From the NCBI RefSeq assembly GCF_023555055.1, contig NZ_JAMJPL010000001.1, forward strand, positions 1,488,001-1,552,000: a DNA stretch of 64,000 nt, written 5' to 3'. Position 1 is the stretch's first letter. The number at the start of each line of letters is the position of its first letter. The stretch comes from Marinobacter sp. ATCH36. GTDB lineage: Bacteria; Pseudomonadota; Gammaproteobacteria; Pseudomonadales; Oleiphilaceae. This document shows, one piece after another, positions 1-8,562 of the stretch. The notes beneath the pieces were generated by a model, which was not told where the DNA came from, did not search any database, and worked only from the letters and a program-made list of their open reading frames with translations. Made by a program: the position numbers and the translations under genes.

Positions 1-279
1 TGCACCTCGTTCAACGAGTTGAAAGCTTCATCCAGTTTGACTGAGTGCGCTTCCGCGCCGCCAAGCAGTGTGGAGACAGGGAGGAAGGCCCTCAGCAAAA
101 GCCGCCATATAATTGGGGCCGTAGGGGCACACCTCACCATAGCCCTCCAGCCCCGTGTCTGTTGAAAGGGCAACAACCGTCGTCTCGAATCCCTGGTGGG
201 AGCGGCCGCCAGCAAAGGCATAGGCTTTTCCGGTATATTCCAGATGCGCCGTGTATACCGCCATTCGCTCGATGCGCAT
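1..279 (-). pseudogene. Enolase-superfamily (mandelate racemase/muconate lactonizing type) enzyme, 5' end, frameshifted
   Basis: The start of an enolase-superfamily dehydratase or racemase reading leftwards out of the window. The N-terminal capping-domain pattern is visible: MRIERMAVYTAHLEY, then a GxEGYGEVCPYGPNY segment typical of the family. ATG at 279 is preferred over ATG at 294 because GGAG lies six bases before it. After AFAEG, at about position 80-95, the frame runs into an unrelated tail and a stop near 28. The next frame instead reads FLPVSTLLGG and continues openly to base 1 with the family-like LLGG..AHSVKLDEAFNSLNEV pattern. I infer a frameshift, perhaps with a few codons lost; a sequencing error is the alternative. 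The catalytic barrel lies outside the window. Confidence 0.6.
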
Positions 280-413
280 AAGCAACTCCGCCATTACTGG
301 AACCGTTATGATACAAATTTAGTTTACAGGTGTATGAATAGATAGCTGTTTCAGGTCGGATTGTTTTCTACTGATCGGGCCCGGCCGATTTATTTTTCGT
401 CAAAGGAGATGTT

Positions 414-635
414 ATGACGGCTCAACGCTTTACCGAATACAAGATGGTCCATATCTCGGAGGGCGGCTGTGGCACATTGCTGCTCGGCTCCTCCGGCTTG
501 CCTTTAAAAAAGATTGAAGCGGAATTAAACCGCTACGCTTCCGAAGGTTGGCAGGTTGTATTCCAGGTTCTGGAGATGAAGCGCTTCTGGCTGTTTTGGC
601 AGCGTGAATCTGTGATTGTTACGTTGGGACGTTAA
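414..635 (+). CDS. DUF4177 domain protein
   Basis: A 73-residue cytoplasmic protein with the DUF4177 pattern: a YKMVHI strand near residue 9, a helix with LNRYASEGWQVV near residues 39-48, and a closing strand SVIVTLGR. No function is established for this family. AAGGAGA five bases before the ATG gives a secure start. It is the first gene of a tight trio with yidD (3 bp gap) and a TM2-domain gene, so the three are probably co-transcribed. Confidence 0.8.
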   Translation: MTAQRFTEYKMVHISEGGCGTLLLGSSGLPLKKIEAELNRYASEGWQVVFQVLEMKRFWLFWQRESVIVTLGR

Positions 636-638
636 CAG

Positions 639-896
639 GTGCTGAACACTCTAGCTCTGAAGGTCATCGGTTTTTATCGTCGAACGGGTGGTGGCACTCG
701 GTGGTTTGGCATCGACTGCAATTTCGAACCGAGTTGCTCTGCCTATTCTGAGGAAGCTATCCGGCAATTCGGTCTTCGCAAAGGGCTGGCATTAACGTTT
801 CACCGTCTTCGAAGGTGCAACAGGCCTGACGCGATCTGTAAATGCATCGAGCCGGTCACCTGGGATAACGAGCATGCTGAAGCAAGAGGAAGTTGA
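639..896 (+). CDS. yidD: Membrane protein insertion efficiency factor YidD
   Basis: An 85-residue YidD-family protein. YidD is a small amphipathic protein at the inner face of the cytoplasmic membrane that assists the YidC insertase. The conserved core is visible: ALKVIGFYRR, then CNFEPSCSAYSEEAIRQFG (the CxxxPSCSxYxxxA signature), then a C-terminal RRCNRPDA. It uses a GTG start three bases after the DUF4177 stop. Unlike the usual chromosomal yidD it is not beside rnpA and yidC, so it may be a second copy; the window cannot show this. Its 3' end overlaps the next gene by 23 bp. Confidence 0.85.
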   Translation: MLNTLALKVIGFYRRTGGGTRWFGIDCNFEPSCSAYSEEAIRQFGLRKGLALTFHRLRRCNRPDAICKCIEPVTWDNEHAEARGS

Positions 897-1248
897 TGCC
901 GAGGAAGAGTCGCTCAGAAAGGCGGTTCGAGAGCTGTCAGAAGAGCAGCGGGCAGAATTCTATCGGCAAGCCGGGAAAACAGTTAAGGATCCGGATACCT
1001 ACGCCGCATTGAACTGGTTTTTTATCACCGGACTGCACCATTTTTATCTGGGGCGCTGGCAATGGGGGCTGATGGACCTTGGCGCTCTGCTGGTGGCAGT
1101 TGGGTGTTTCTTGGCTGGTTTGATTTGGCCGGGTGTTGCCCTGCTTGTGATCGTTTATTCCTGGGAGTTGTGGCAACTGTTCAGGTCCCAGATTATCGTC
1201 CAGGACAGGAATAACCGGCTTTATCGGGAATTGTTGCGTCGCTATTAA
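874..1248 (+). CDS. TM2 domain membrane protein
   Basis: A 124-residue protein with a charged N-terminal half (residues 1-45, probably helical) and a TM2 domain. NWFFITGLHHFYLGRWQWG (about 47-65) is the typical first segment with the aromatic GxHxFYLG loop, followed by a second hydrophobic stretch at about 69-98 and a basic tail. TM2 proteins are small inner-membrane proteins of mostly unknown role. It starts inside yidD (23-bp overlap), which suggests translational coupling. A copy of the dispersed GGGACAG repeat begins six bases after its stop. Confidence 0.8.
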   Translation: MLKQEEVDAEEESLRKAVRELSEEQRAEFYRQAGKTVKDPDTYAALNWFFITGLHHFYLGRWQWGLMDLGALLVAVGCFLAGLIWPGVALLVIVYSWELWQLFRSQIIVQDRNNRLYRELLRRY

Positions 1249-1254
1249 CTAACG

Positions 1255-1278
1255 AAAACAGGGACAGATTAATATTTT
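1255..1278 (+). repeat. Dispersed GGGACAG-type intergenic repeat, copy 1
   Basis: Contains GGGACAGATTAATATTTT preceded by AAAACA. It matches the family also found at 6282, 13719, 30029 and, inverted, 33237. It lies six bases after the TM2 gene stop and before radD. Confidence 0.6.
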
Positions 1279-1351
1279 GCTCACGGTTATCGGCAACCGC
1301 GTTTGCTAGTATGGCCACCTCTTCATCCTGAAAACGATTAAGCCCTGCAAA

Positions 1352-3121
1352 ATGAATGTTCCCTTCAAACTGCGGCCCTACCAGCAGGAAGCGGTTGATG
1401 CCACGTTAAGGCATTTCCGCCAATCGGATGAATCTGCCGTCATTGTGCTGCCAACCGGCGCCGGTAAAAGCCTGGTCATTGCCGAGCTGGCCCGCCTTGC
1501 CCGGCGCAAGATTCTGGTGCTGACCCATGTAAAAGAACTGGTGGAGCAGAATCACGCCAAATACCAGAGTTACGGGTTAACTGGCGGCATTTTCTCCGCA
1601 GGGTTGAAGCGTAAAGAAAACCAGCATCAGGTGACCTTTGCCAGTGTGCAGTCCGTGTCGGCGAATCTGGATCAGTTCAGGGGTGAATACTCGTTGGTCA
1701 TCATCGATGAGTGCCATCGAGTCAGTGGTGATGAAACCAGTCAGTATCAAAGGATCATCGAGCTACTGCGGCAGCAGAACGACTCCCTCAAGGTGTTAGG
1801 GCTGACCGCGACTCCCTATCGTTTGGTCATGGGCTGGATCTATCGCTATCACTACCGGGGCTTTGTTCGTAGTGAAGAGGACAAGCCTTTTCAGCGCTGC
1901 ATTTATGAACTGCCGTTGAGCTATATGATCAATCGGGGGTATCTCACCAGGCCCGAGTTGGTGAACGCGGCGGTGGCGCAATACGACTTCTCCTCGCTGG
2001 CCCAGGACCGCTTTGGTGAATATGCGGAGAAGGACGTCAATCAGCTGCTGAGCAAGCACAAGCGGGTGACTCGGGCCATCATTGAGCAGGTGATGGAGCT
2101 GGCCGCTGAACGTCAGGGGGTGATGATCTTTGCGGCAACGGTGGATCATGCGCGGGAGATCACCGGCTATCTGCCGGAACACCAAACCGCCCTGGTTACT
2201 GGCGGTACCGATCTGAACGAACGGGCGGTACTGATTCAGCGCTTTAAACAGCGGCAATTAAAGTATCTGGTCAATGTGTCCGTGCTCACCACAGGCTTTG
2301 ACGCACCCCATGTGGACCTAATCGCTATTCTTCGGCCCACCCAGTCGGTCAGCCTGCACCAGCAGATCGTGGGCCGCGGTCTTCGTCTGGACGAGGGTAA
2401 ACAGGATTGCCTGGTGATCGACTACGCGGGCAACCATGTGAATCTGCATCACCCGGAGGTGGGGGAGCCGAAACCGAACCCCGACAGTGAGCCGGTGCAG
2501 GTGTTCTGCCCGAGCTGTGGTTTTGCCAATATCTTCTGGGGCAAAACCGACAGTGAAGGCCTTGTTATTGAGCACTACGGGCGCCGTTGTCAGGGGCTGC
2601 TGGAGTCTGAAGACGAGGGCAGGGCTGTAGCTCAGAGCGGGCGCCCTGAGCAGTGCGATTACCGATTTCGTTTCAAGGAGTGCCCACACTGCGGTAGCGA
2701 GAACGATATCGCGGCCCGTAACTGCGGGCAGTGTCAGAACGCCATCATCGACCCGGATGATCAGCTAAGAGATGCGCTGAAACTCAAGGATGCCATGGTG
2801 ATTCGCTGCGCCGGCATCACGCTGGGTGTCGATGGCAGCAAACTGAGGGTCACCTATCACGGTGAAGATGGGGAGGAACTCAGCGAGTCGTTTGATTTCA
2901 GCAAGCCCTCACAGCGCGCCGTTTTTAACAAACTGTTCGGCCGTCGTTTCGCCAATAGCCAGGCCCCGAAAACGTTCAGCGGAGTTGATGAGCTGATTGA
3001 GAGTCAGGCCCTGTTGCCGGCACCGGATTTTGTGATTGCCCGCAAGCAGAAGCACTACTGGCAGGTGCAGGAAAGGATTTTTGATTATCAGGGTCACTAT
3101 CGGAAGGCGAATGAAGCGTAA
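1352..3121 (+). CDS. radD: DNA repair helicase RadD (YejH)
   Basis: A 589-residue superfamily 2 DNA-dependent ATPase that matches E. coli RadD along its whole length. The N-terminal [12 protein letters not shown] is a Q-like motif. Walker A is PTGAGKS (34-40), the DECH box is at 119-122, motif III is GLTATP, and the C-terminal helicase domain has [10 protein letters not shown] and QIVGRGLR. Paired cysteine motifs follow (CPSCGF, then CPHCGSEN and CGQC), consistent with a zinc-binding region. RadD works in double-strand-break and crosslink repair, stimulates RecA strand exchange and interacts with SSB in E. coli. It appears to be a single-gene unit, convergent with the hydrolase at 3175. Confidence 0.95.
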   Translation: MNVPFKLRPYQQEAVDATLRHFRQSDESAVIVLPTGAGKSLVIAELARLARRKILVLTHVKELVEQNHAKYQSYGLTGGIFSAGLKRKENQHQVTFASVQSVSANLDQFRGEYSLVIIDECHRVSGDETSQYQRIIELLRQQNDSLKVLGLTATPYRLVMGWIYRYHYRGFVRSEEDKPFQRCIYELPLSYMINRGYLTRPELVNAAVAQYDFSSLAQDRFGEYAEKDVNQLLSKHKRVTRAIIEQVMELAAERQGVMIFAATVDHAREITGYLPEHQTALVTGGTDLNERAVLIQRFKQRQLKYLVNVSVLTTGFDAPHVDLIAILRPTQSVSLHQQIVGRGLRLDEGKQDCLVIDYAGNHVNLHHPEVGEPKPNPDSEPVQVFCPSCGFANIFWGKTDSEGLVIEHYGRRCQGLLESEDEGRAVAQSGRPEQCDYRFRFKECPHCGSENDIAARNCGQCQNAIIDPDDQLRDALKLKDAMVIRCAGITLGVDGSKLRVTYHGEDGEELSESFDFSKPSQRAVFNKLFGRRFANSQAPKTFSGVDELIESQALLPAPDFVIARKQKHYWQVQERIFDYQGHYRKANEA

Positions 3122-3174
3122 AGCCTATTAGGACTGTCGAAAAACCATTTTTTCTTTTTTGGATTCTTCGGGTT

Positions 3175-4230
3175 CTAGAAAATGGGTTCGCCCGTTGCTT
3201 TGACCGCATAGAACAGACAGTCACTCTTCGCAATAACCGGGTTGGTGGTAATCATAAAGGCTTTGATGGCCTGGGCGGGGTAGATCTGTCCATCCTCGAC
3301 TCGAAGAACCTGCTCCATGTTCTCGGTCCGGTTGTGACCTATCGCGTTGAGTATGCTGAGGCCCTTTTTTCCGATCCATCCCAGAGGCTCATCTGGGGAA
3401 ACAATTCCAAAATTGCGGTGTTCGATGTCTGGCGGAAACGTCAGGTCAGCGTGACCGGTCGGCTCAAGGCGATATTCTATGGTCGCTTCGGGGGCCAGCT
3501 CCACCCGGATCGGATTTCGCAGTACCGCGACATCCCACTCTGCTTCTTCCAGTGTCAACACGTCGGGTCTTGAGGTATATCGAACGAGACCCTCGTACGC
3601 CAGTTGATGAGCTTTATCATCCTGCCCCCCACCACACTCTATGGTCACCGTGGGTACCTCCTGTTCGGAATATTCCATCAGCGCCCCCAGACGAAGATCC
3701 GTCATTATGAGGCGGTCGGTGTAGAGAGAGGTCAGCGCCTGATGTGCGGCGTCATTGGTGATGGTAACAGCGAAGGCCGGGCCTGTGCCTGAGGTGTTGT
3801 GTACGTCCAGCAGGCACTCAGGTTTCACTTTTTGAAGCTCGGCCAGCATGGCTTGTGCGATGGCACCTTCTTCCCCATCGAAAGGTTCTTTGAAACACCG
3901 GTTGAGGTCGCGCCCTGCGGGCAGCTGGCGATGTGAAAACGCGGGTAGAATCTTCGCGGGATAGACGCCCCCCAGGAGAAACAGCATGTTGACCCCGGGC
4001 GTGTGTTGCTCAAGTAGCCATCGATGAAGCGCAAACAGCCCCGAAGGCTCATTGCCGTGCAGAAGCGTTGCCATAGCCCGGGTACGGGAGCGGTCGCGAC
4101 CGGTAACATGCACAACCGTGGGCTTGTGCAGTCGGTCCAGCCACTCAAGGGGGGAGCGACCGAGCGTCCGGGGTGACGGGTCATTCAGGTAATCGAGTAC
4201 GTTTGAGTTGCTCACGGTGACAGTGTCCAT
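3175..4230 (-). CDS. Succinylglutamate desuccinylase/aspartoacylase-family zinc hydrolase
   Basis: A 351-residue member of the M14-like aspartoacylase/AstE superfamily. The expected zinc ligands are visible: HGNEPSG near residue 58 (the HxxE pair) and LLDVHN near residue 142 (the later His). IECGGGQ near residue 200 probably holds the catalytic Glu. Such enzymes hydrolyse N-acyl amino acids or small amide bonds; the substrate here is unknown. The start overlaps the end of the upstream GCS2-type gene by 19 bp, so the two are translationally coupled and probably act on the same glutamyl or amide compound. This pairing argues against a plain arginine-catabolism AstE, since no other ast genes are nearby. 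Confidence 0.8.
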   Translation of the reverse strand: MDTVTVSNSNVLDYLNDPSPRTLGRSPLEWLDRLHKPTVVHVTGRDRSRTRAMATLLHGNEPSGLFALHRWLLEQHTPGVNMLFLLGGVYPAKILPAFSHRQLPAGRDLNRCFKEPFDGEEGAIAQAMLAELQKVKPECLLDVHNTSGTGPAFAVTITNDAAHQALTSLYTDRLIMTDLRLGALMEYSEQEVPTVTIECGGGQDDKAHQLAYEGLVRYTSRPDVLTLEEAEWDVAVLRNPIRVELAPEATIEYRLEPTGHADLTFPPDIEHRNFGIVSPDEPLGWIGKKGLSILNAIGHNRTENMEQVLRVEDGQIYPAQAIKAFMITTNPVIAKSDCLFYAVKATGEPIF

Positions 4231-5696
4231 TCATGGAGCGGGATGTTTTTCTTCTGGTTGGCCATGTAAAGAGCCAGCATACTCCGGAATGCCTCATCGG
4301 GGCTCAGGGATTTAAAAAAAGACTCAGTAATGTTGCGCTGCCACCGGGCGCCAGTCATGGTTGTTTCAATGCGGCCTTCGATAATTCCCAGCAGGCGGTG
4401 AATTTCCGTCTCGTCGACGTCTGTTCGTTTCAATGCTTCCCGGGCACGCGGCAGCAGCTCACGGGCCACGGTTAACAGGGGCGTATCCTGCAATTGAACC
4501 TGATCCCTGTGCGGCCAGATGATTTCTGCGCCAATGCCATATTTGGCTGCGCGGTAGAAATTGTGTTCGGTGTAATGGAAGGGCAGTATCGACGTCAGAT
4601 GACCGATGTCATCGAGTACTGCCAACGCAGCCCCGATCACGAACAGTCCGTTCGCACACATATCAACGGCAGTCGGACCTGCAGGCATAGAGCGAATCTC
4701 GATGCGTAGATGACCGCCGTCTGCATGATCAAAGATAGCCCGGTTCCAGGGCCATGTGGTTCCCTGGTGCAGGCGCAGCTCGGCCAGTTTCGGCACCTCT
4801 CCACGATCAATGATGGCTATCGGGTCTTCGTCCGACATCACTGGAATGATGGGAGGATACAGCGAGGCTGAGGCCGCAAACAGTTCCCAGGCGCTTCGTG
4901 CCCAGCCGTTTCCGTAATAAACCCTGGGTGGGTGGCGCCAGTTTTTATGATTGGGGGATCGGCTGTCGATGGATTGCTTGAACAGCGCAATACGGGTTTC
5001 GTCCCAGAGGTGGTGGCCAAACAGGCTGGGCGAATTACTGGCCAGAGCCAGGACAATAGGCGTGACCAATTGGACCGCATTGAAATAATCGGCGAAGCGA
5101 TGGGCGGGGACACGCCAGTGCAGCTGAAACGACGTATTTGCCCCTTCCATGTAGACGTCGTCGGCCTCCAGATCTATGACATCGTTGCCACCGATATGGA
5201 TGCTGAATGGCTGGCCGCGTTGTTTGAGCAGCGCGTTGGATAGAGCATGGTAGCGGGGTTCGTCTGTCATCACATGCGCGCCCATATCGGACTGGCGAAG
5301 TGTGGGCAGAATGCCTATCGGTACCAGTTCGCCGCCCAGTGGTGCGGCGTGCTGATTGATTCGTCTAATGGCAGCGAGCAGCTCTTGTTCTGTTCTGGCA
5401 AACGGATCTCCCCTGAAATCCTGGGGGCTGAGATTGTATTCGAGATTGAAGCGGTTGAGCTCAACCGTCAGTTGGGGGTCCTGAACGCTGGCGGCGATTT
5501 CCGTGTTAATGGGGTGAACTCGCAGGTCAGGATTTACGATGTAGAACTCGACCTCGGCTCCAATAGAGCTCTCGCCCTCACCAAAGTCGGGCCGATCCAG
5601 AAGACGAGTAAGTGCTGCAAGGTCCGTTCGGACCTTGGCAGCAAAACGTTCAAAGTCTTTCGTCGAGAATTCTGTTTTTTTGATCGACAGTCCCAC
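4212..5696 (-). CDS. GCS2-type glutamate-cysteine ligase-like amide ligase
   Basis: A 494-residue carboxylate-amine ligase of the GCS2/YbdK type, within the glutamine-synthetase-like fold. The diagnostic segments are IGAEVEFYIV near residue 45, VELNRFNLEYNLSP near 77, a MGAHVMTDEPRY region, FSIHIGGNDV, EGANTSFQLHW and LRIEIRSMPAGPT. These enzymes join an amino acid to glutamate or a related acid using ATP; the true substrates of this subfamily are mostly untested. It starts with GTG. The downstream hydrolase gene overlaps it by 19 bp. I infer a two-gene module that makes and trims an N-glutamyl-type compound, not the organism's main glutathione pathway. Confidence 0.82.
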   Translation of the reverse strand: MGLSIKKTEFSTKDFERFAAKVRTDLAALTRLLDRPDFGEGESSIGAEVEFYIVNPDLRVHPINTEIAASVQDPQLTVELNRFNLEYNLSPQDFRGDPFARTEQELLAAIRRINQHAAPLGGELVPIGILPTLRQSDMGAHVMTDEPRYHALSNALLKQRGQPFSIHIGGNDVIDLEADDVYMEGANTSFQLHWRVPAHRFADYFNAVQLVTPIVLALASNSPSLFGHHLWDETRIALFKQSIDSRSPNHKNWRHPPRVYYGNGWARSAWELFAASASLYPPIIPVMSDEDPIAIIDRGEVPKLAELRLHQGTTWPWNRAIFDHADGGHLRIEIRSMPAGPTAVDMCANGLFVIGAALAVLDDIGHLTSILPFHYTEHNFYRAAKYGIGAEIIWPHRDQVQLQDTPLLTVARELLPRAREALKRTDVDETEIHRLLGIIEGRIETTMTGARWQRNITESFFKSLSPDEAFRSMLALYMANQKKNIPLHEWTLSP

Positions 5697-5798
5697 GGTA
5701 ACGTCGTCTCTGGCGATAACTTACCTTGATAGTAGTCAGTTTTGTGAAAAACCGCAGCCGTTTATAATGGCGTACTTTAAACCGAAGCAGAGAACCCT

Positions 5799-6278
5799 AT
5801 GCCAATCGAAAAGAATCAGGTGGTCCTGTTCCATTACAGTGTCAGTGATGAACAGGGCAACGTTGTTGAAGACTCCCGTACCGGCGAACCGAACGCCTAT
5901 CTGCATGGCCACGGCGGTATTATCAAAGGCCTGGAAGAAGCCCTGGAAGGTCGTGGCGCCGGCGAAAGCTTCAGCGTCACCCTCGCTCCGGAAAAAGCCT
6001 ACGGTCCGCGCAAGGCCGATGCCATTCAGCGCGTGCCGATCAAGCATTTGATGGGGGCCAAGCGCTGGAAACCGGGCATGATCGCCCAGGTGCAAACCGA
6101 GCAGGGCCCGCGCCATGTGCTCGTCGCCAAGGTCGGCCACAAGTTTGCCGATGTCGACACCAACCATCCGATGGCGGGTCGAACCCTGACCTTCGATATC
6201 GAAATCATCGAAGTACGTGCCGCCGATCCGGAAGAGTTAGCGCACGGCCACGCGCATGGGCCGGGTGCGCATCATTGA
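5799..6278 (+). CDS. SlyD-like FKBP peptidyl-prolyl cis-trans isomerase
   Basis: A 159-residue cytoplasmic prolyl isomerase and chaperone of the SlyD type. The FKBP half opens with NQVVLFHYSVSDEQG and has GIIKGLEEALEG. The insert-in-flap chaperone domain follows PEKAYG, and the family-specific VDTNHPMAGRTLTFDIEI closes the FKBP fold. The C-terminal tail is His-rich (HGHAHGPGAHH), like the nickel-binding tail of E. coli SlyD but shorter. It lies alone, divergent from the GCS2-type gene. A GGGAC-type repeat starts three bases after its stop. Confidence 0.88.
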   Translation: MPIEKNQVVLFHYSVSDEQGNVVEDSRTGEPNAYLHGHGGIIKGLEEALEGRGAGESFSVTLAPEKAYGPRKADAIQRVPIKHLMGAKRWKPGMIAQVQTEQGPRHVLVAKVGHKFADVDTNHPMAGRTLTFDIEIIEVRAADPEELAHGHAHGPGAHH

Positions 6279-6281
6279 AGA

Positions 6282-6306
6282 GAAAACCGGGACCGATCTA
6301 TTTTCC
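6282..6306 (+). repeat. Dispersed GGGACAG-type repeat, copy 2
   Basis: Contains GGGACCGATCTATTTTCC preceded by AAAACC, three bases after the SlyD-like stop codon. The rest of the 6279-6610 gap holds A+T-rich DNA that presumably includes the promoter of the DUF3494 gene; I see no further gene in it. Confidence 0.55.
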
Positions 6307-6610
6307 ACAGTGATTTAGCGGCATGTTTTTCACCTGGATGGCCATGAGGCTGTGATATACGGCGCCACTCTGAAAAGAAATATTAGTAAAACCTTTTTTT
6401 GTCCCGAATAGGGTGTATAACAGTACCCAGCCGTGTGATTACGCGGTCTCTCCAAAAGCGCAAACCAAGCGCATTCAGATAAACTTCTGTGTCTTCGAAA
6501 ACCACCTCGAACCTTCACAAAGCTTCCGAGAATGAGTACGCGTTGCTCCTTCAATCAACCGGTAGTTACACACACCGTGTACGGCTGGTTTTAAAAAGCA
6601 GGTAATTATT

Positions 6611-8080
6611 ATGGGTATTTTTAACAAATACTCCCGGTCGATTATGACCTTTTCCATTGCACTCATGTCGGTATCGCTTGTTGCATGTAACGATAGCAAC
6701 AACCGAAGCAGCACCGTTGAGGATGAAACTCCGGTTGCCATCGCCACACTGGCAGTGACCTCCACAGGTCCTGCCGATAACGCTACGGACGTTGGAACTA
6801 ATACCAAGGTTGTTGCGGTTTTCAATAAAGACATGAAACGCGCAAGCCTTACCGGGGAAAGCTTCACCTTGCAGGGTGAAAGTGGGCCTGCGGTCTCTGT
6901 TGATGCCACCTATAACGCTGGTACCCGCACCGCGACACTCGATCCAATCGATCAAGGCGGGCTGGGCGCCAACGAAGTTTACACCGCTACGGTAACCACC
7001 GCTGCTGAAGATGAATCCGGCGCTAACCTGCTGGAAGACTTTCAATGGACCTTCACTACCGGCACGACAACCGATGCTGAATCACCGACCGTCATCTCCA
7101 GCAGCCCTGCAATCGACGCAATCGATGTGCTTCGCAACACCACAGTAAAGGTTACTTTTAGTGAAGCGATGGACCCGAACACCCTGACCGCCGACTCCTT
7201 TGAGCTGAGCAAAAATCCGGACGGTCCAGTCGTGTCGGGTAATCTGCGCTATTTAAACCCTACTACTGTGGTGCTCACCCCAGCGGATGACCTGGAGGCG
7301 TCGACGGACTATACCCTGAACCTGACAACAGCCCTCGCCGATCTTGCAGGCAACAGCCTGGCACTGGTGACTATCGGATTCACAACGGGTACGGATACCT
7401 CCGCAGGCCCTGCGGCCGTGGACCTTGGAACCGCAGAAAACTACGTAATTCTGGCCGAGACCGGCATTTCCACCACCGGAACCACCAGCATCACTGGCGA
7501 TATTGCTGTCAGCCCCATCGACCGCACGGCGATCACCGGCTTCAGCGAGACCCTTTCTGCTGACGAAACCTTTGCCACATCGCCACTGGTTACCGGCCAG
7601 ATCTTTGCGGCGAACATGACCTCGCCCACTCCAGCCAACCTGACGACAGCCGTCAGTAACATGAGAACAGCCTACACAGACGCAGAGACCCGCGTTGATC
7701 CGGACTTCACTGAACTGGGTGCCGGCGAAATCGGCGGCCTGACGCTGGACCCCGGCCTCTACAAATGGGGTACCGGTGTACTGGTGACGTCTGATGTAAC
7801 GCTGAACGGTTCTGAAAACGACGTCTGGATCTTCCAGATCGGCCAGGACCTCAAGCTGGAAGATGGTAAAGCCATTATCCTGACTGGCGGTGCGCTGCCA
7901 GAGAACGTGTTCTGGCAGGTAGCGGGTGAAGTCACCCTGCAGGCTGGTACCACCTTCAATGGCATTATTCTTGGCAAGACCGGTATCGTGTTCAAGTCAG
8001 GCGCGGTGCTTAATGGCAGGGCACTGGCGCAGACAGCGGTTACGCTCATTTCCAACGACGTGACTCGGCCTGCTCAGTAA
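6611..8080 (+). CDS. Ice-binding-like DUF3494 lipoprotein with two Ig-like (Big_5-type) domains
   Basis: A 489-residue exported lipoprotein. Residues 1-26 are a signal peptide ending in the lipobox SLVAC (Cys26). Two Ig-like domains follow, at about 45-150 and 158-260, each with the VxVxFxxxMDxxTLTxxSF pattern and ending in FTTG. The C-terminal DUF3494 domain (about 268-485) shows AENYVILAETGIS, SITGDIAVSP, TLDPGLYKWGTGV, DVWIFQIGQDL and TFNGIILGKTGI. DUF3494 is the beta-helix of microbial ice-binding proteins, though many members are adhesins or have no known role. I infer a cell-surface protein for ice or surface attachment. A strong terminator follows at 8111. Confidence 0.88.
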   Translation: MGIFNKYSRSIMTFSIALMSVSLVACNDSNNRSSTVEDETPVAIATLAVTSTGPADNATDVGTNTKVVAVFNKDMKRASLTGESFTLQGESGPAVSVDATYNAGTRTATLDPIDQGGLGANEVYTATVTTAAEDESGANLLEDFQWTFTTGTTTDAESPTVISSSPAIDAIDVLRNTTVKVTFSEAMDPNTLTADSFELSKNPDGPVVSGNLRYLNPTTVVLTPADDLEASTDYTLNLTTALADLAGNSLALVTIGFTTGTDTSAGPAAVDLGTAENYVILAETGISTTGTTSITGDIAVSPIDRTAITGFSETLSADETFATSPLVTGQIFAANMTSPTPANLTTAVSNMRTAYTDAETRVDPDFTELGAGEIGGLTLDPGLYKWGTGVLVTSDVTLNGSENDVWIFQIGQDLKLEDGKAIILTGGALPENVFWQVAGEVTLQAGTTFNGIILGKTGIVFKSGAVLNGRALAQTAVTLISNDVTRPAQ

Positions 8081-8110
8081 GCTCTGAATGACTGCAGTAA
8101 CCTGAAGACG

Positions 8111-8139
8111 AAAACCGCGACTCTGATCGCGGTTTTTTT
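8111..8139 (+). terminator. Rho-independent terminator after the DUF3494 gene
   Basis: Stem CCGCGA, loop CTCTGA, stem TCGCGG, then a run of seven T; an A-run precedes the stem. It lies 30 bases after the stop at 8080. Confidence 0.88.
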
Positions 8140-8276
8140 ACGATGAAAACTCCCGTGGCGGCGAGCCGAACGCCCAACCGACTGGCCCGTGCCATGTAAT
8201 CGCCAGAGCCAGGGTGGCATTGGTTTCCTTATCTCTTATACTGGAATGGTGGGCTCGTTTTTGGGGCAGGGCAGCC

Positions 8277-8487
8277 ATGAATCAGAAAGCTTATACTGCA
8301 CCAGAGGTTCTGCGTACTGGATCACCAACCCCGGTACTTCGACGAGGAGCACCGCTCCCTGCTGCGTCGATTCGCCGATCTTATCGAGAATGAAATTGCC
8401 CATCAGGCTGACGTGCTGGCTTTGAAAAAATCAATCCACGCGCCTGCGACAACAGGAGAATGCCCGCCGGGGCAGGAGAGCGGCTAA
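8277..8487 (+). pseudogene. Remnant of a GAF-domain protein
   Basis: From 8290 one frame reads FCVLDHQPRYFDEEHRSLL followed by RRFADLIENEIA and runs to a TAA at 8485. This is the typical C-terminal end of a GAF domain (CVLDxxPRxFxxEdrxLLxxLAxLIExEla). No start or upstream domain exists in that frame. A plausible original start, MNQKAYTAPEVLR at 8277 with AGGG upstream, lies in another frame, so I infer that most of the gene was lost to an internal deletion or deletions. Nothing else is recognisable between 8140 and 8562. Confidence 0.6.
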
Positions 8488-8562
8488 ATTTCGTTCCCAG
8501 GTGAAAGTAAAAGCATTCCATGACGATTCTGGCCCTTTCACGCCACTGAGGCATCCATTCCA

